IMG/VR virus record: IMGVR_UViG_3300002514_000084
Coordinates: 1 to 38,331 of that record
Origin: a virus
Direction: 5' to 3' (one strand)
Length of the DNA: 38,331 bases
Shown: piece after piece, positions 6,745 through 16,400 of the stretch
Layout: each line of letters opens with the position of its first letter
How positions within the stretch are numbered: the stretch's first letter is position 1
Made by a program: the position numbers and the translations under genes
The notes under the pieces: model-generated
The model's database searches: none
Told to the model about the DNA's origin: nothing
Seen by the model: only the letters and a program-made list of their open reading frames with translations

Positions 6745-9483
6745 CTATTTGGAACTATATCCCCATCCTATCGGCAAGACTGGTAGGGTTGTGCTTGTTT
6801 GAGATTGGGCTGCTCCTTTGCCAGAGCCGATCGCCACGCCAGAGCCGCCGCCGGCGGATAAAGGGCTAGCCTGAGGTGCGGATCCGGCAGCAGGTAAACC
6901 AGAGCCGGGATATTGAGATTGGGCGGCTCCTTTGGGAGAGCCGATCGCCACTCCGGATCCGGCAGCAGGTAAACCAGAGCCGGGATATTGAGATTGGGCG
7001 GCTCCTTTGGGAGAGCCGATCGCCACTCCGGATCCAGCGGTCGGTGTCGGGTCGCTTTTCGGCCCAGGATCCTGAGCGAGTGGTGGAAGTGGATCCTGAG
7101 CCGGCGCGGTCTGGGACAGAATAGCATCCGGGATTAATTGGAGAGAGATACCCTCAGCGCCGTCGGGGTAAACATCCACATCAATATAATGAAAAATATA
7201 GTCAGCGTTTATCGCAGTCGGACTGGTTACCTCGCCGGTCCAGTCGGTGCCAGCATTAAACAAGGTGTTATATTGATGTTGGTTTGCCATGGTGCTGGTT
7301 GGTTGGAATATAAAATGTCCGGTCTGGGTGGCGGCATTGTCGGGATCATCGTTGGTGGTTGTATACTCTTGTACACCACTATTAACAACATCGTCTAATA
7401 CAATGGTCGTCTCGGATGGTCTATAAAAGCCCAAAGCATTCGCTATGCCCAATCCGGGGGACGGCGTTGTATCTGTATAAAAAATCTTTAAATCTTCATA
7501 TTGATAAATGTTACCGAACACAAGTCTTATCTGTTTAATATCATACCTGTATTTTTCTCCATATTTAACCTGAGAATCAATATAAGTGATTTGCTTTTGA
7601 TACCAATCCGATTCGCGGGCGCTAATAAAGAAGGTCTGAACTAATGTGTTGTTGGAAGGATTATATTTATCAATCTTATACAAAACCGGCTCGCTATAAC
7701 ATGTTGAGCCCGCCATAACCTCGTCAAAGTTTCTGATGGGATAGTCAATGTCTTCAGCAATATCTAATTGCTTAACTTCCTCTATATATGAGGTATCAAC
7801 ATCCACTACGCCGTCTTCTGTATTATAGTTCCTTAATAAAATATAATTATCACTATCATTAGAGCTTACGTTCCCGTTTATCCGGGTGGCCAAAGATTGA
7901 TGGCTTGTGTTGTACAAAAACTCATCCCAATTAAAATGGTGCTCGATGAACTGATGATCATCAAGAGTGCGTGATGTGACACTAGCATTACCCGCATCCG
8001 TCTTGATAGTTGTAAGATTGGCATAGCTACCATAACCCTCATGAGCCGAACTGAAAGACCCGTCGCCCATGCTCGTGCCGGCTGGATCGTTATTTGTTAT
8101 TTTATCAATAATATATAACTGAAGCATGTCCATGAAGGGTGAAAAGTTCTCTGGTCCTCCAAGTTCAGCCGATAAATGCCTAAAAAAGTTTCCGTCGTCC
8201 CAGGCGCTCGATACGGCATTATGATCATAGCCAATTGTTATCGTATTGTAAAAAGGAAGATTTGTAAGACCTGCAGGGGTTGGGTCACTGACTACTAGTT
8301 TGTTGAGTCCTTCAAGGTCTGAGCATAAAATAACATAATTTTTATATCTGGTCTTGAATATCTCTCTGATATCAGCAAGGTTAGGGCTAATGGAAACTCC
8401 CTTGCTATACAACGAATAAAACTCAGAGGTAGTGCTCTCACTCATTTGCCCGCCGGCCTCTATATTAACGAACCATGGGTCGACCTCATCATCGTTATCC
8501 ATATTAACAGTCTGGAGTACAGTGCCCAAAGTTATCTGTTGAAAGTAATCCTGGGAATTAACGGTCGTGCCGGTGTTTCTTAATTCAGACTGCAAACAAT
8601 AGTAATTGGTGATCATCGGCTCCGATACATCTGCCAATATGTTCTCATAGGGTGGTGTGGTGTCGGCATAAAAATTATATTTGGACTCTACCTTGACGGT
8701 CATCCCGCTCGCTTCGCGAATTGCAGGGTCATTGGAGGGCTTTAAGTAGGTGTTGGTGTGATCGTGAAAGGGACCCGAATTAGCAAACACCGCGGTGTTA
8801 TCTTCCAACAGTGGGTCGAGCGGAGTGTGTGAATTGCCCCCTTTTAGATAATCTTTCCAATTTGGATCGCCCTCATAGACCCCATCGATATCAATATCTT
8901 GTCTTAAGAGGTCCTCTGTGTTTAGTTCATAGCTTGCTGCATTCCATTTATTGTTATCGAGATGAATATAATACTTATAACCAGGTAATTGTGAAACCAG
9001 CAGTGGCGAATTCTGATCGGGGATGAAGCCGGGATCGGCGAGCATCACCCATCCGTCTGAGCTATGGGCACTAAGGTACAGCTTACGTATGACTGATCGG
9101 AAGGTGTCCGAGGACGTCCAATTATTCCTGATATACGCATTCCCCGCCGATCCTGCGGGATGGGTCCTAGGATTGAAATCAATAACCATATTAGCATTAA
9201 CCAACAATACTTCGTCTTTAAAGGCATTGTATCCGGCGTAGACGTGGTCGATGCCCGGTCCGGGTCCGGCGAGACCGGGGCTCATGCCCGGTCCGGGTCC
9301 GGAGCCGCCGCCGTCCATGGACGGGTCAGATCCGAAGCCGCCGCCGCCGCCGAGCGGTCCGAAGCCGCCGCCGCCGCCCATGCCCGGGTCAGTCGGATCG
9401 AAGCCGCCGGGCGGTCCGAAGCCGCCGGGCGGTCCGAAGCCGCCGCCGCCGAGCGGTGCGAAATGGATTTGATTATTAGCCAT
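6745..9483 (-). CDS. Large virion protein with Gly/Pro-rich head and repeated tail
   Basis: A 912-aa protein with unusual ends. Residues of about 9-79 are almost entirely Gly, Pro, Phe, Asp and Met in short repeats such as GFGPPGGFGPPGGF and GPGPGMSPGLAGPGPG. The central 750 residues are ordinary, Asn/Asp/Tyr-rich sequence, with a fibronectin III-like stretch near residues 590-670 (VKYGEKYRYDIKQIRLVFGN). The C-terminal 125 residues carry three copies of a 25-residue unit beginning GSGVAIGSPKGAAQSQYPG, two of them identical at DNA level and one degenerate. The start codon overlaps the stop of the upstream gene (TGATG). No enzyme motif is seen. The flexible ends suggest a linker or extended virion component. 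Its GC-rich head region contrasts with the surrounding AT-rich genes. Confidence 0.8.
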   Translation of the reverse strand: MANNQIHFAPLGGGGFGPPGGFGPPGGFDPTDPGMGGGGGFGPLGGGGGFGSDPSMDGGGSGPGPGMSPGLAGPGPGIDHVYAGYNAFKDEVLLVNANMVIDFNPRTHPAGSAGNAYIRNNWTSSDTFRSVIRKLYLSAHSSDGWVMLADPGFIPDQNSPLLVSQLPGYKYYIHLDNNKWNAASYELNTEDLLRQDIDIDGVYEGDPNWKDYLKGGNSHTPLDPLLEDNTAVFANSGPFHDHTNTYLKPSNDPAIREASGMTVKVESKYNFYADTTPPYENILADVSEPMITNYYCLQSELRNTGTTVNSQDYFQQITLGTVLQTVNMDNDDEVDPWFVNIEAGGQMSESTTSEFYSLYSKGVSISPNLADIREIFKTRYKNYVILCSDLEGLNKLVVSDPTPAGLTNLPFYNTITIGYDHNAVSSAWDDGNFFRHLSAELGGPENFSPFMDMLQLYIIDKITNNDPAGTSMGDGSFSSAHEGYGSYANLTTIKTDAGNASVTSRTLDDHQFIEHHFNWDEFLYNTSHQSLATRINGNVSSNDSDNYILLRNYNTEDGVVDVDTSYIEEVKQLDIAEDIDYPIRNFDEVMAGSTCYSEPVLYKIDKYNPSNNTLVQTFFISARESDWYQKQITYIDSQVKYGEKYRYDIKQIRLVFGNIYQYEDLKIFYTDTTPSPGLGIANALGFYRPSETTIVLDDVVNSGVQEYTTTNDDPDNAATQTGHFIFQPTSTMANQHQYNTLFNAGTDWTGEVTSPTAINADYIFHYIDVDVYPDGAEGISLQLIPDAILSQTAPAQDPLPPLAQDPGPKSDPTPTAGSGVAIGSPKGAAQSQYPGSGLPAAGSGVAIGSPKGAAQSQYPGSGLPAAGSAPQASPLSAGGGSGVAIGSGKGAAQSQTSTTLPVLPIGWGYSSK
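6801..7030. repeat. 75-bp tandem repeat, two identical copies plus one degenerate copy
   Basis: Two adjacent 75-base units, 6881-6955 and 6956-7030, match at every base by eye. A third, diverged piece with the same core lies at about 6801-6845, and a truncated start of another follows 7030. The unit is a multiple of three and encodes 25 residues within the C-terminus of the 912-aa protein. Complete identity, including third codon positions, points to a recent duplication or gene conversion. Confidence 0.95.
9246..9456. repeat. GC-rich low-complexity repeat encoding Gly/Pro-rich segment
   Basis: This stretch is made of short units rich in CCGCCG and GGTCCG, including two adjacent identical 18-base units at 9400-9417 and 9418-9435. 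On the coding strand it gives the Gly/Pro/Phe repeats at the start of the 912-aa protein. It stands out by base composition from the flanking sequence. The unit length keeps the reading frame. Confidence 0.85.
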
Positions 9484-12400
9484 CAGTATCCACCCCCCTT
9501 CTTGCTGCTCGTCTTAGCGGGGGATGCTTTCGTGGCGCGCGAAGATCTACTTGGCGCTCGGGTGGCAACTCGTCGTGGTGCCGGTAGGGGCTTCGCTTTA
9601 ACTTGAACTGGTAAGGAAGTATAGGTGTTTTCAACATTTGCGGCTGCGCTCTCTATATTTAGCGATACATTCTTATTTTCGTTCTTACTTTTCTTAGCAA
9701 TATTAGCTATTACGCTCGTATAGGTACTGGGATTTACATTTTTGGTAGCTGCTGGCTTATTGCCCAGCACAAAAAGGCTGTCATACTCTGGTAACTTATA
9801 GTTGTTCGGTGCCACGACGGCGTTATTAAGCTCTACAGTTCTACATAAAACCTGTTTTCCGGAGTTCTTCATCTGTTTAAACTGCTGTTCTGTCATAGTT
9901 TTCCATACTTTATCATTCAAGTTTGTCACTTCACCAGTCACTCGATGGCCGGCATAATATTGTATTTCAGTCGAGGAGTTATAATTCATAGTCATCTCAA
10001 GGTTATTTTCTGTCTGTGGTGCTACCACTTTTGCATCTTTGGCGGCATACTTAGATTTCGAAGCTAAAGATTGCGCAGCAAGAGAAGGCGTAGCGGAAGG
10101 TTCTATCTTAACGGGTGGCTTTCGCTTAAAGTTAATTGCACTAGAATTTACTATGGACTGCACAAGTCTAGACTTTTTCATATCCATAACTCGCGATGTG
10201 CTGCGATTTTTATCGATATCACTCTCTTGAGAACCGCTAGCGGCGGCTTTGGCATCAAGAATATTTTTATTAAACGCGCTATTGGCTGATAGATAAAAGG
10301 TGGAGTCCACCGTCTCCTTCATGGACGCGGCAGGTTTATTCATTAAGCTTACCAACGGTTGACGCAGTGGAACAGCACTTACATCGGCAAGATTTAGCAA
10401 AGAATCAATTTGCATCGAGAATATCTTATCAGATTTATTCGAAGCAATTGGTTGTAAGCCAGTGGTGGCTGGGTTCTTTACTGCTGCCAGGATTCCGTTG
10501 CCTTTCGACTGGGGGATCGAGGTACTGTTTGTGTCGATTATGACCCCTTTTCCAAGCAGCCTTCGAGGGCTTAGGTAGCCAAATTTATTAACATTTTCAA
10601 TATTTATCAACGGTGTGTTATACTTTTTCACTTCATCATTGATTCTCTTATTAAATTTTCCAAAAGATAGGCTTGTAAAGTTATCCTCGTTATCGCGCAC
10701 TGCAGTTACATCTAAATAATCTGTTCCGTCCAAGGGGGTGCTGTCTTTTTTGTAACGAGTAGCAAAAACATGTTCTAATATAGTTTTTCTTTTGGGGGCA
10801 CCTTGAGACCCAGCCTTAGAAGATACTTTAAAGGAAGCTGAACTTCCTTGTGAGGTCGTTCCTTTATACATCCTTAGCAGGTTGGTATTAAAATCTTCTA
10901 TGATCTCAGCCACTTGCTTTATATTTTTCATGCTTCCGTTATCCGGGTTTGCCATGGCAAATAAAGTTTTTTTCCATGTTAGTGAAGAGTATTCCGTAAA
11001 AGGCGCGGACCCAAAAACAAATTTCACGGCTGTCATGTAGTCGTCAATTAGTATACGCCAAGTGTTATTCGATGCTTTGATATTCCTCTTATTCGCCTTC
11101 ATATACGCTTTAAGCGCTTTGCCGCTACCTTTAGAGGTGCCTTTACGGGATCGGGCTTCAATACTCATTATATAACTATCATATCGTGACAGTCCTATCG
11201 TCAGGCGACGAGAAAGTTCCGCAGCAGCACTTGTCGACTGATCTATCATGTCAATATAAATCTTATACTGGTATGTCCCCATATCATCATCGGAGATATT
11301 GTTATCAGTTATAACAAAATTAAGTATATTTGTATCCGCGGCGCCCAGGTCAACAGCTTTAACACCGGATTTCTTTAAAGATGCTATGAGTTTACCAGTA
11401 CTGAGAGTGCTATTACCTCCACAAATATTTATTTTCCCGGGTGTCAGAGCATTCGGAGTAGCGCTCGGTGTTGTACGGGTTCTGTAAACCTGGACGTCTT
11501 CAATTTGTAGGGTGCTAACAAGGGCGTCTTGATTTAAAATCAAATTTCCTAGTTTGGTATTCTGCATTACAAGCCGCATATGATCGACCGAAAATAAAAT
11601 CTTCAAGGCGCCGGATGAAGTTCTTGAGTATTGCGCGTCAGAGATGGGGGAAGGTGGTGATGCGATCTTCTTAACTGTGTCGGCATGCTTTCTTTCTAAT
11701 TGTGATGAACTTTGAGGGTCACTATTGTTAAACGGCAGTCGATTGGCCCAGTTCAAGAACCTCATGTCTAATATTTTCTGACTTGATACCACAGTTTTTT
11801 CGACCCGCGGGTGAGCCACAGTACTGTGTTGTTTACCAGCCATCAGTATGCCTTTGAACTCGTGAATTGGTCCGGACCAGATGGAGCCCTTATTACCATA
11901 TCCCTTTACGCTGTCCATTAATGTGTATACAACGCCTGTATTGCTGGTGACGCCATTGACCATTATTGTTTCTATTGTTGGTGCGCTGATGCGCATTGCT
12001 TTAATATTTGTATCTACACCGGATTTAATGAGCGACTGTGGATTGATGGCATACGCTGTCGCATATATGTGCAAGTCTCTAAGCTCCGAGACGTCAAATT
12101 CTTCAACAAACGTCAGTGATTTTTTAACTATTTTCACATTACCCGAAGCAGATCCCTTTTCATCAAAGCCATCTGGTCTAACATGTTGTTTTAAATATAC
12201 TTTTCTTATACCATCATCTCTGGCTGAATTTCGAATTATGTCTTTGGCAGCCGAATCACGTCTTATCATACGACTAATTTGTTCTTCTGTTGTGGCTAGC
12301 CCAACAAATATTCTATATGGCAACATTCGCGACCTGGGTTGCTTCTGCACTGAAAGGGTGACTTCTACTTTTTGCTTTTGAGTCGTAAAGTCCGTTTCTA

Positions 12401-12485
12401 ATATTTTCACTTTTTCTATAAAAACCAAGGGAAGACTAATTCCGAATAATGCGGACGTAAGCTTGGCGGGAGTGCGAGTAGCCAT
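9483..12485 (-). CDS. Large virion structural protein with basic C-terminal tail
   Basis: A 1000-aa protein starting MATRTPAKLTSALFGISLPL. The start chosen is ATG 12485-12483, which overlaps the stop of the upstream gene (TAATG) and has GAGGA about nine bases before it; a TTG two codons earlier is unlikely. No named domain is recognised. The N-terminal 200 residues have alternating strands (PYRIFVGLATTEEQ, LRDLHIYATAYAINP), and a GPIHEFKGILMAGKQHS segment lies near residue 205. The middle is long and mixed, without membrane segments. From about residue 700 the sequence becomes Ala/Ser/Lys/Asn rich, and the final 40 residues form a strongly basic Pro/Ala/Ser/Lys tail (RRVATRAPSRSSRATKASPA, then SSKKGGGY). 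It lies among baseplate and tail genes, so a virion role is likely. Confidence 0.8.
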   Translation of the reverse strand: MATRTPAKLTSALFGISLPLVFIEKVKILETDFTTQKQKVEVTLSVQKQPRSRMLPYRIFVGLATTEEQISRMIRRDSAAKDIIRNSARDDGIRKVYLKQHVRPDGFDEKGSASGNVKIVKKSLTFVEEFDVSELRDLHIYATAYAINPQSLIKSGVDTNIKAMRISAPTIETIMVNGVTSNTGVVYTLMDSVKGYGNKGSIWSGPIHEFKGILMAGKQHSTVAHPRVEKTVVSSQKILDMRFLNWANRLPFNNSDPQSSSQLERKHADTVKKIASPPSPISDAQYSRTSSGALKILFSVDHMRLVMQNTKLGNLILNQDALVSTLQIEDVQVYRTRTTPSATPNALTPGKINICGGNSTLSTGKLIASLKKSGVKAVDLGAADTNILNFVITDNNISDDDMGTYQYKIYIDMIDQSTSAAAELSRRLTIGLSRYDSYIMSIEARSRKGTSKGSGKALKAYMKANKRNIKASNNTWRILIDDYMTAVKFVFGSAPFTEYSSLTWKKTLFAMANPDNGSMKNIKQVAEIIEDFNTNLLRMYKGTTSQGSSASFKVSSKAGSQGAPKRKTILEHVFATRYKKDSTPLDGTDYLDVTAVRDNEDNFTSLSFGKFNKRINDEVKKYNTPLINIENVNKFGYLSPRRLLGKGVIIDTNSTSIPQSKGNGILAAVKNPATTGLQPIASNKSDKIFSMQIDSLLNLADVSAVPLRQPLVSLMNKPAASMKETVDSTFYLSANSAFNKNILDAKAAASGSQESDIDKNRSTSRVMDMKKSRLVQSIVNSSAINFKRKPPVKIEPSATPSLAAQSLASKSKYAAKDAKVVAPQTENNLEMTMNYNSSTEIQYYAGHRVTGEVTNLNDKVWKTMTEQQFKQMKNSGKQVLCRTVELNNAVVAPNNYKLPEYDSLFVLGNKPAATKNVNPSTYTSVIANIAKKSKNENKNVSLNIESAAANVENTYTSLPVQVKAKPLPAPRRVATRAPSRSSRATKASPAKTSSKKGGGY

Positions 12486-13462
12486 TAGCAAGCGTCCTCA
12501 TCAAGAGTCTGGTATAGATCCCTATTTAATCTGAAGCGATTTGCATTAGAAGCCATTGCTCGATCTGTTATACCAGCATCTTGAATAATCTCGATCGGTA
12601 TCTCATTGTCAACATATAAGTTGAAATAGTATTCAACATCTCCAGAGCCGTTCTCGATCTTTCGAGGAACTGGGATGCTTGTGGTATCAGAATTAAGAAA
12701 AGTCATTTGTTGTAGAGTACCGTCGACATAGTATACCTCTATATCAAAATTATCTTTTTGCTGCTCAGTATTTTCTTCTGCTATCTCTAGTACTAAATAA
12801 TCCTCTTTCAAAGAAAGATATATGTTACTAGTCGTTCCATTGACACTTAAATAATCACTTATAGCATATTCTGATTTCTCCCCCTCTTGAAAAAAGGCTT
12901 GATAATCCATCGTGATGTTTAGCTGCGGGATTCTCTTTATGACGCCGTCTTGAAGGCCCGCTGTGCTGCTGCTTGGGTTTGTTACGATGTATTCTTCAGC
13001 CGACTCAATCTTATTTTTCAAAGTTTTAATTGACCATGCCGCAGTTTTATCAGTCGTTTGCGCGCCGTTGCCCAATGGATATGATGAAAAATTTACCTTT
13101 TCTGTAAAGTATTGCTGTTGGAATGCTTCGGCGTTATCGGCGGGGTCTGAATTAATACTGACTGGCAACGCGCCACTAACTGCTTGGATAAACCGAGCAA
13201 CTCTATCCTCGACGCCGCTGCGCGTGGGAATGACTTTAAGGTTTGGAGTATTAAATCTAATTCTGCGATCTGCATCGTTTTGATTTTCCGATAGCCTACT
13301 GCCTGTACTAGCAGACGGTGCATATTCTGTATTATATAAAATTTCGTCATCGAAAAAAGCATAATAAGTGGGATCGAGCTGACCTAGAGATAGCATGTGT
13401 TTACCGTACTCGGTAAGCTGCACCTCCAACATTTCTTCTTTTTTATTAAAAAATTCTACCAT
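12485..13462 (-). CDS. Virion structural protein sharing a motif with the 328-aa protein
   Basis: A 325-aa protein starting MVEFFNKKEEMLEVQLTEYG. Residues of about 14-45 contain LTEYGKHMLSLG followed by YYAFFDDEILYN, matching in spacing and key residues the LTDAGRLRLAKG...FALGDDEIDY region of the 328-aa protein encoded at 4423-5409. This recalls the attachment domain at the N-terminus of tail fibre proteins. The C-terminal half contains strand-like runs (YLVLEIAEENTEQQKDNFDI, VEYYFNLYVDNEIPIEII). The start is ATG 13462, four bases after the stop of the 3277-aa gene, with a weak AGAGA ribosome site. Its last codon overlaps the next gene's start. It probably links a fibre or decoration protein to the baseplate, but this is inference. 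Confidence 0.8.
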   Translation of the reverse strand: MVEFFNKKEEMLEVQLTEYGKHMLSLGQLDPTYYAFFDDEILYNTEYAPSASTGSRLSENQNDADRRIRFNTPNLKVIPTRSGVEDRVARFIQAVSGALPVSINSDPADNAEAFQQQYFTEKVNFSSYPLGNGAQTTDKTAAWSIKTLKNKIESAEEYIVTNPSSSTAGLQDGVIKRIPQLNITMDYQAFFQEGEKSEYAISDYLSVNGTTSNIYLSLKEDYLVLEIAEENTEQQKDNFDIEVYYVDGTLQQMTFLNSDTTSIPVPRKIENGSGDVEYYFNLYVDNEIPIEIIQDAGITDRAMASNANRFRLNRDLYQTLDEDAC

Positions 13463-13465
13463 TTT

Positions 13466-16400
13466 TTATCTCTTTTTGCGTGATGATCCTTTGCGTTTTG
13501 AAGTTGCTGTCTTGGTGCTTACAGAGGATTTGGTAGCCCTCTTGCTGGCAGCGGCGGAGGAGGGCTTCGTTGTACCCTCAAACGGTACATCGATAACCGC
13601 AGCCCTTGGAGCTATGCTCAAACTCATATCCTTTGTGGCGGGAATGAATTCTCTTAATTTCTCCTTAACTGGTGTCTCCTCAACTTCTTCATCAAATAAA
13701 TCTTCGGTTGCGTATACAACATCTGCTCCGATTTTAATTAGCTCGACGAATGAGAAATAATCGTATGGCCAATTGTAAGAATAGGGAGAGTTGATCGAAG
13801 GCTGGACTATCGGCGTTCCTCCTCCCAGGTTTTTATGTGTAAGAATATTATAATCCTTCTCGGCTCTTCTCTTAACCTTGAAAACCATCCACTGTAAATC
13901 TTCGTCATTATCAAGAAGACGATCCACCAGATTACGTATCTTGATTGTCGATGTCTTTTTCTCAAATTTAGTACTTGACGACGGTGGTAGGTTTTGCCAA
14001 ATATTAACGAGATCGTCCTGGGATAAAACCAGATCGAATTCAAAGGCATAAAACGCTATTGGGTTCACATCTTGATTTGTCAGAAAATCAAATGTTGGTG
14101 GGAAAATGTATTTATTCAACAGCGCCAACTGCGTCAGATACTCTTGAGAGTCTTTTTCTACGTTGAAATACTTTCGTTCGCCGCGGCTTGTTAAAAACGG
14201 TATGCACACGATGGCTTCTTCAACCTTCTTGCTCTCAGCAAAGTCACCGATGCGCTTCTGGTTTGTATCAAATCCAACAATTTTTGATAATGATTCTACG
14301 GCAATATTTCCATAGGTTGAAGAACTCATTTTTGTCGGTAGCTCGGCGACTGAAAGATATAAGCCTTCCGATCCTGATACTTTATTGCCGTATTGATGCC
14401 ACATGCCCCTGATCACCATGCCGTCGGTGCCTTTTTGACCGTACGATCCGGTGGCTATATATGGCGCTGCAGCGGGGAGATCGTAAGGCGCGTCAACATT
14501 ATAAAAATTCAGCACCGGAGTTTCAAACTTGGGGCGGATCATCCAGCGCGCCTTTTGGGTCGTGGTTCCTTCCGGGACGACGAGATGCTTCTCGAATAAG
14601 TCGACGCTTGAATCGATTTGAGCTTGGATTACGGAGCGGTCTGGAAGGTCTAGGGTTTCCACAATACGTGGGTCATTGCCGTTGTAGAGAGATTTTTTAT
14701 TATATTCTATTACAGCACTAGCCAGCAGCTCATCTATAGACGCTTTTCCTGAATATTTCGACTTAACAATGATATTAGCCATAGCTTCTCCGTAATATGA
14801 AGGAGGTAGAACATGCTCGTAGGATGCCCACATATTTGCTTCTTGTGTATATGGGGAGACTAATTGGTATCCAGTTCCCTGTTTATTGGTACCTGACAAT
14901 ATTAGTGGCGCGCCGAAAGCTGAGGCGCGGCTGTACATACCGAAGGTGGTTGGGATACCTAATCCAGTATAATAAGAACTAACCGGAACGGTCGACTGTG
15001 CTAAACGTACTTGCAATCCATAATACTTATCCTTCTCGACCGCCAAGAAGTTGTCTTCCTCCTTAGAGAGGAATGTTGTTTTCTCTGTAGATCCCAAGAA
15101 AAAATTATAAGTCTCACACAAGAAGTTATCCATACCAAGCTTATACATATTAGATTTGCTCTTACCGCTATAGCGCAACCAACATTTTCTTCCTTCATAT
15201 GAATTGTCGGTCGCGCCGGCATAACCATCCATAGCAGTATCCAAGCTAGCGCTTCCTATCCCGGTATCAAAGAACCTACCGCCCGGAATCGCAGAGAAGC
15301 CAAGATGTTTATCGGGGTCTCGGAGCGCTTCGAAAGGTATCTTATGCATGTAATATCCATTATGATGGGTATCCGCCGACGCTGAGCCGGCAATATTTAA
15401 ACAAGGATTCCACTCATTGTTATATGGTGCACCGACAGGTCCATCGCCGGTCGCGCCCTTGAACACTACAAACGCCGGGTCGCCGGGGTCAACGTATTGG
15501 GTGTTGAGTGGTCCCAATGTAGCCTCTGTTAACCCAAAAATCCCCCCGGCGCCGCCGTTATTCCAGTTGCCAATATATTTCGTAGTCGTGGTGGTATCTA
15601 AATCATAAGTTGGATATCCGTTTACAACCGCAAGATTGCTCTTTACTCCAGTATAGGGGTCTGTATTCACCACCACAAAGTTACTGCAAGCAATTCCGGA
15701 TTTTATCGTATTGAAAAGAATTCCGGGACTTATTAGCGGCTCGTAAATGATTCTCCTCATTACCGACTCTTTTTGATTATACGATTCGAAAACTGCAATC
15801 TCTCCCAAAGATTGAGAAAGGAGCGCGCCGAGTTCTTGTGTTCTTTCGGCTGGATAAAAACCCTTGTACGGTAAAAACTGCAATAGTGCGTCACAAGCCA
15901 ACTCTATCGAGTGGCGTGCGAGCCTCGTGCCGGACCCATTTGCTTTGTCCGCAAGGTCATCGTCGACAACTTTAAAGTATTTCATAAAATCGGCGGTGGA
16001 GTAAACATTATAAAACTCACTCTGTGAACTATCTGGAATTGATGCTCCTGTTAAATTAAATATATTATCCAATTTAGCCAAGAAATCGGAGCCCCTATTA
16101 AGTTCATATTCGGCAATGTGCTCGCTAATCCTAAACTCTGGTATTATCGACATGTCTTTGCCTATAACTCGAATATTCTGTGCGTAGTCTAAATATGGCT
16201 GATATGGGGAAATCCCTGCTTGCTCAGCCGCAACATAAGTCGGTGCAGTTAAAATATAAGGTGACCAGCCCAGACTGCCGTACCCGATCGTGGAATCGCC
16301 ATATTGAAGAGGCATCACATAAGTGGCAGATGCCGTCACCTGCTTAGCACCGGGGACACTGAACCTGCTATAAGGGTTCATTAGTTCACCCGCTCCGCTG

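Noticed and set aside
9160-9606. Plus-strand frame with Ala/Glu/Arg repeats, and another at 9251-9472 with Pro/Gly/Lys repeats
   Set aside because: Both arise from reading the GC-rich repeat of the 912-aa gene on the wrong strand.
11881-12381. Plus-strand open frame of 166 codons within the 1000-aa gene
   Set aside because: It is antisense to a well-supported gene, has no recognisable domain and no clear ribosome site; it is the expected mirror of a long gene.
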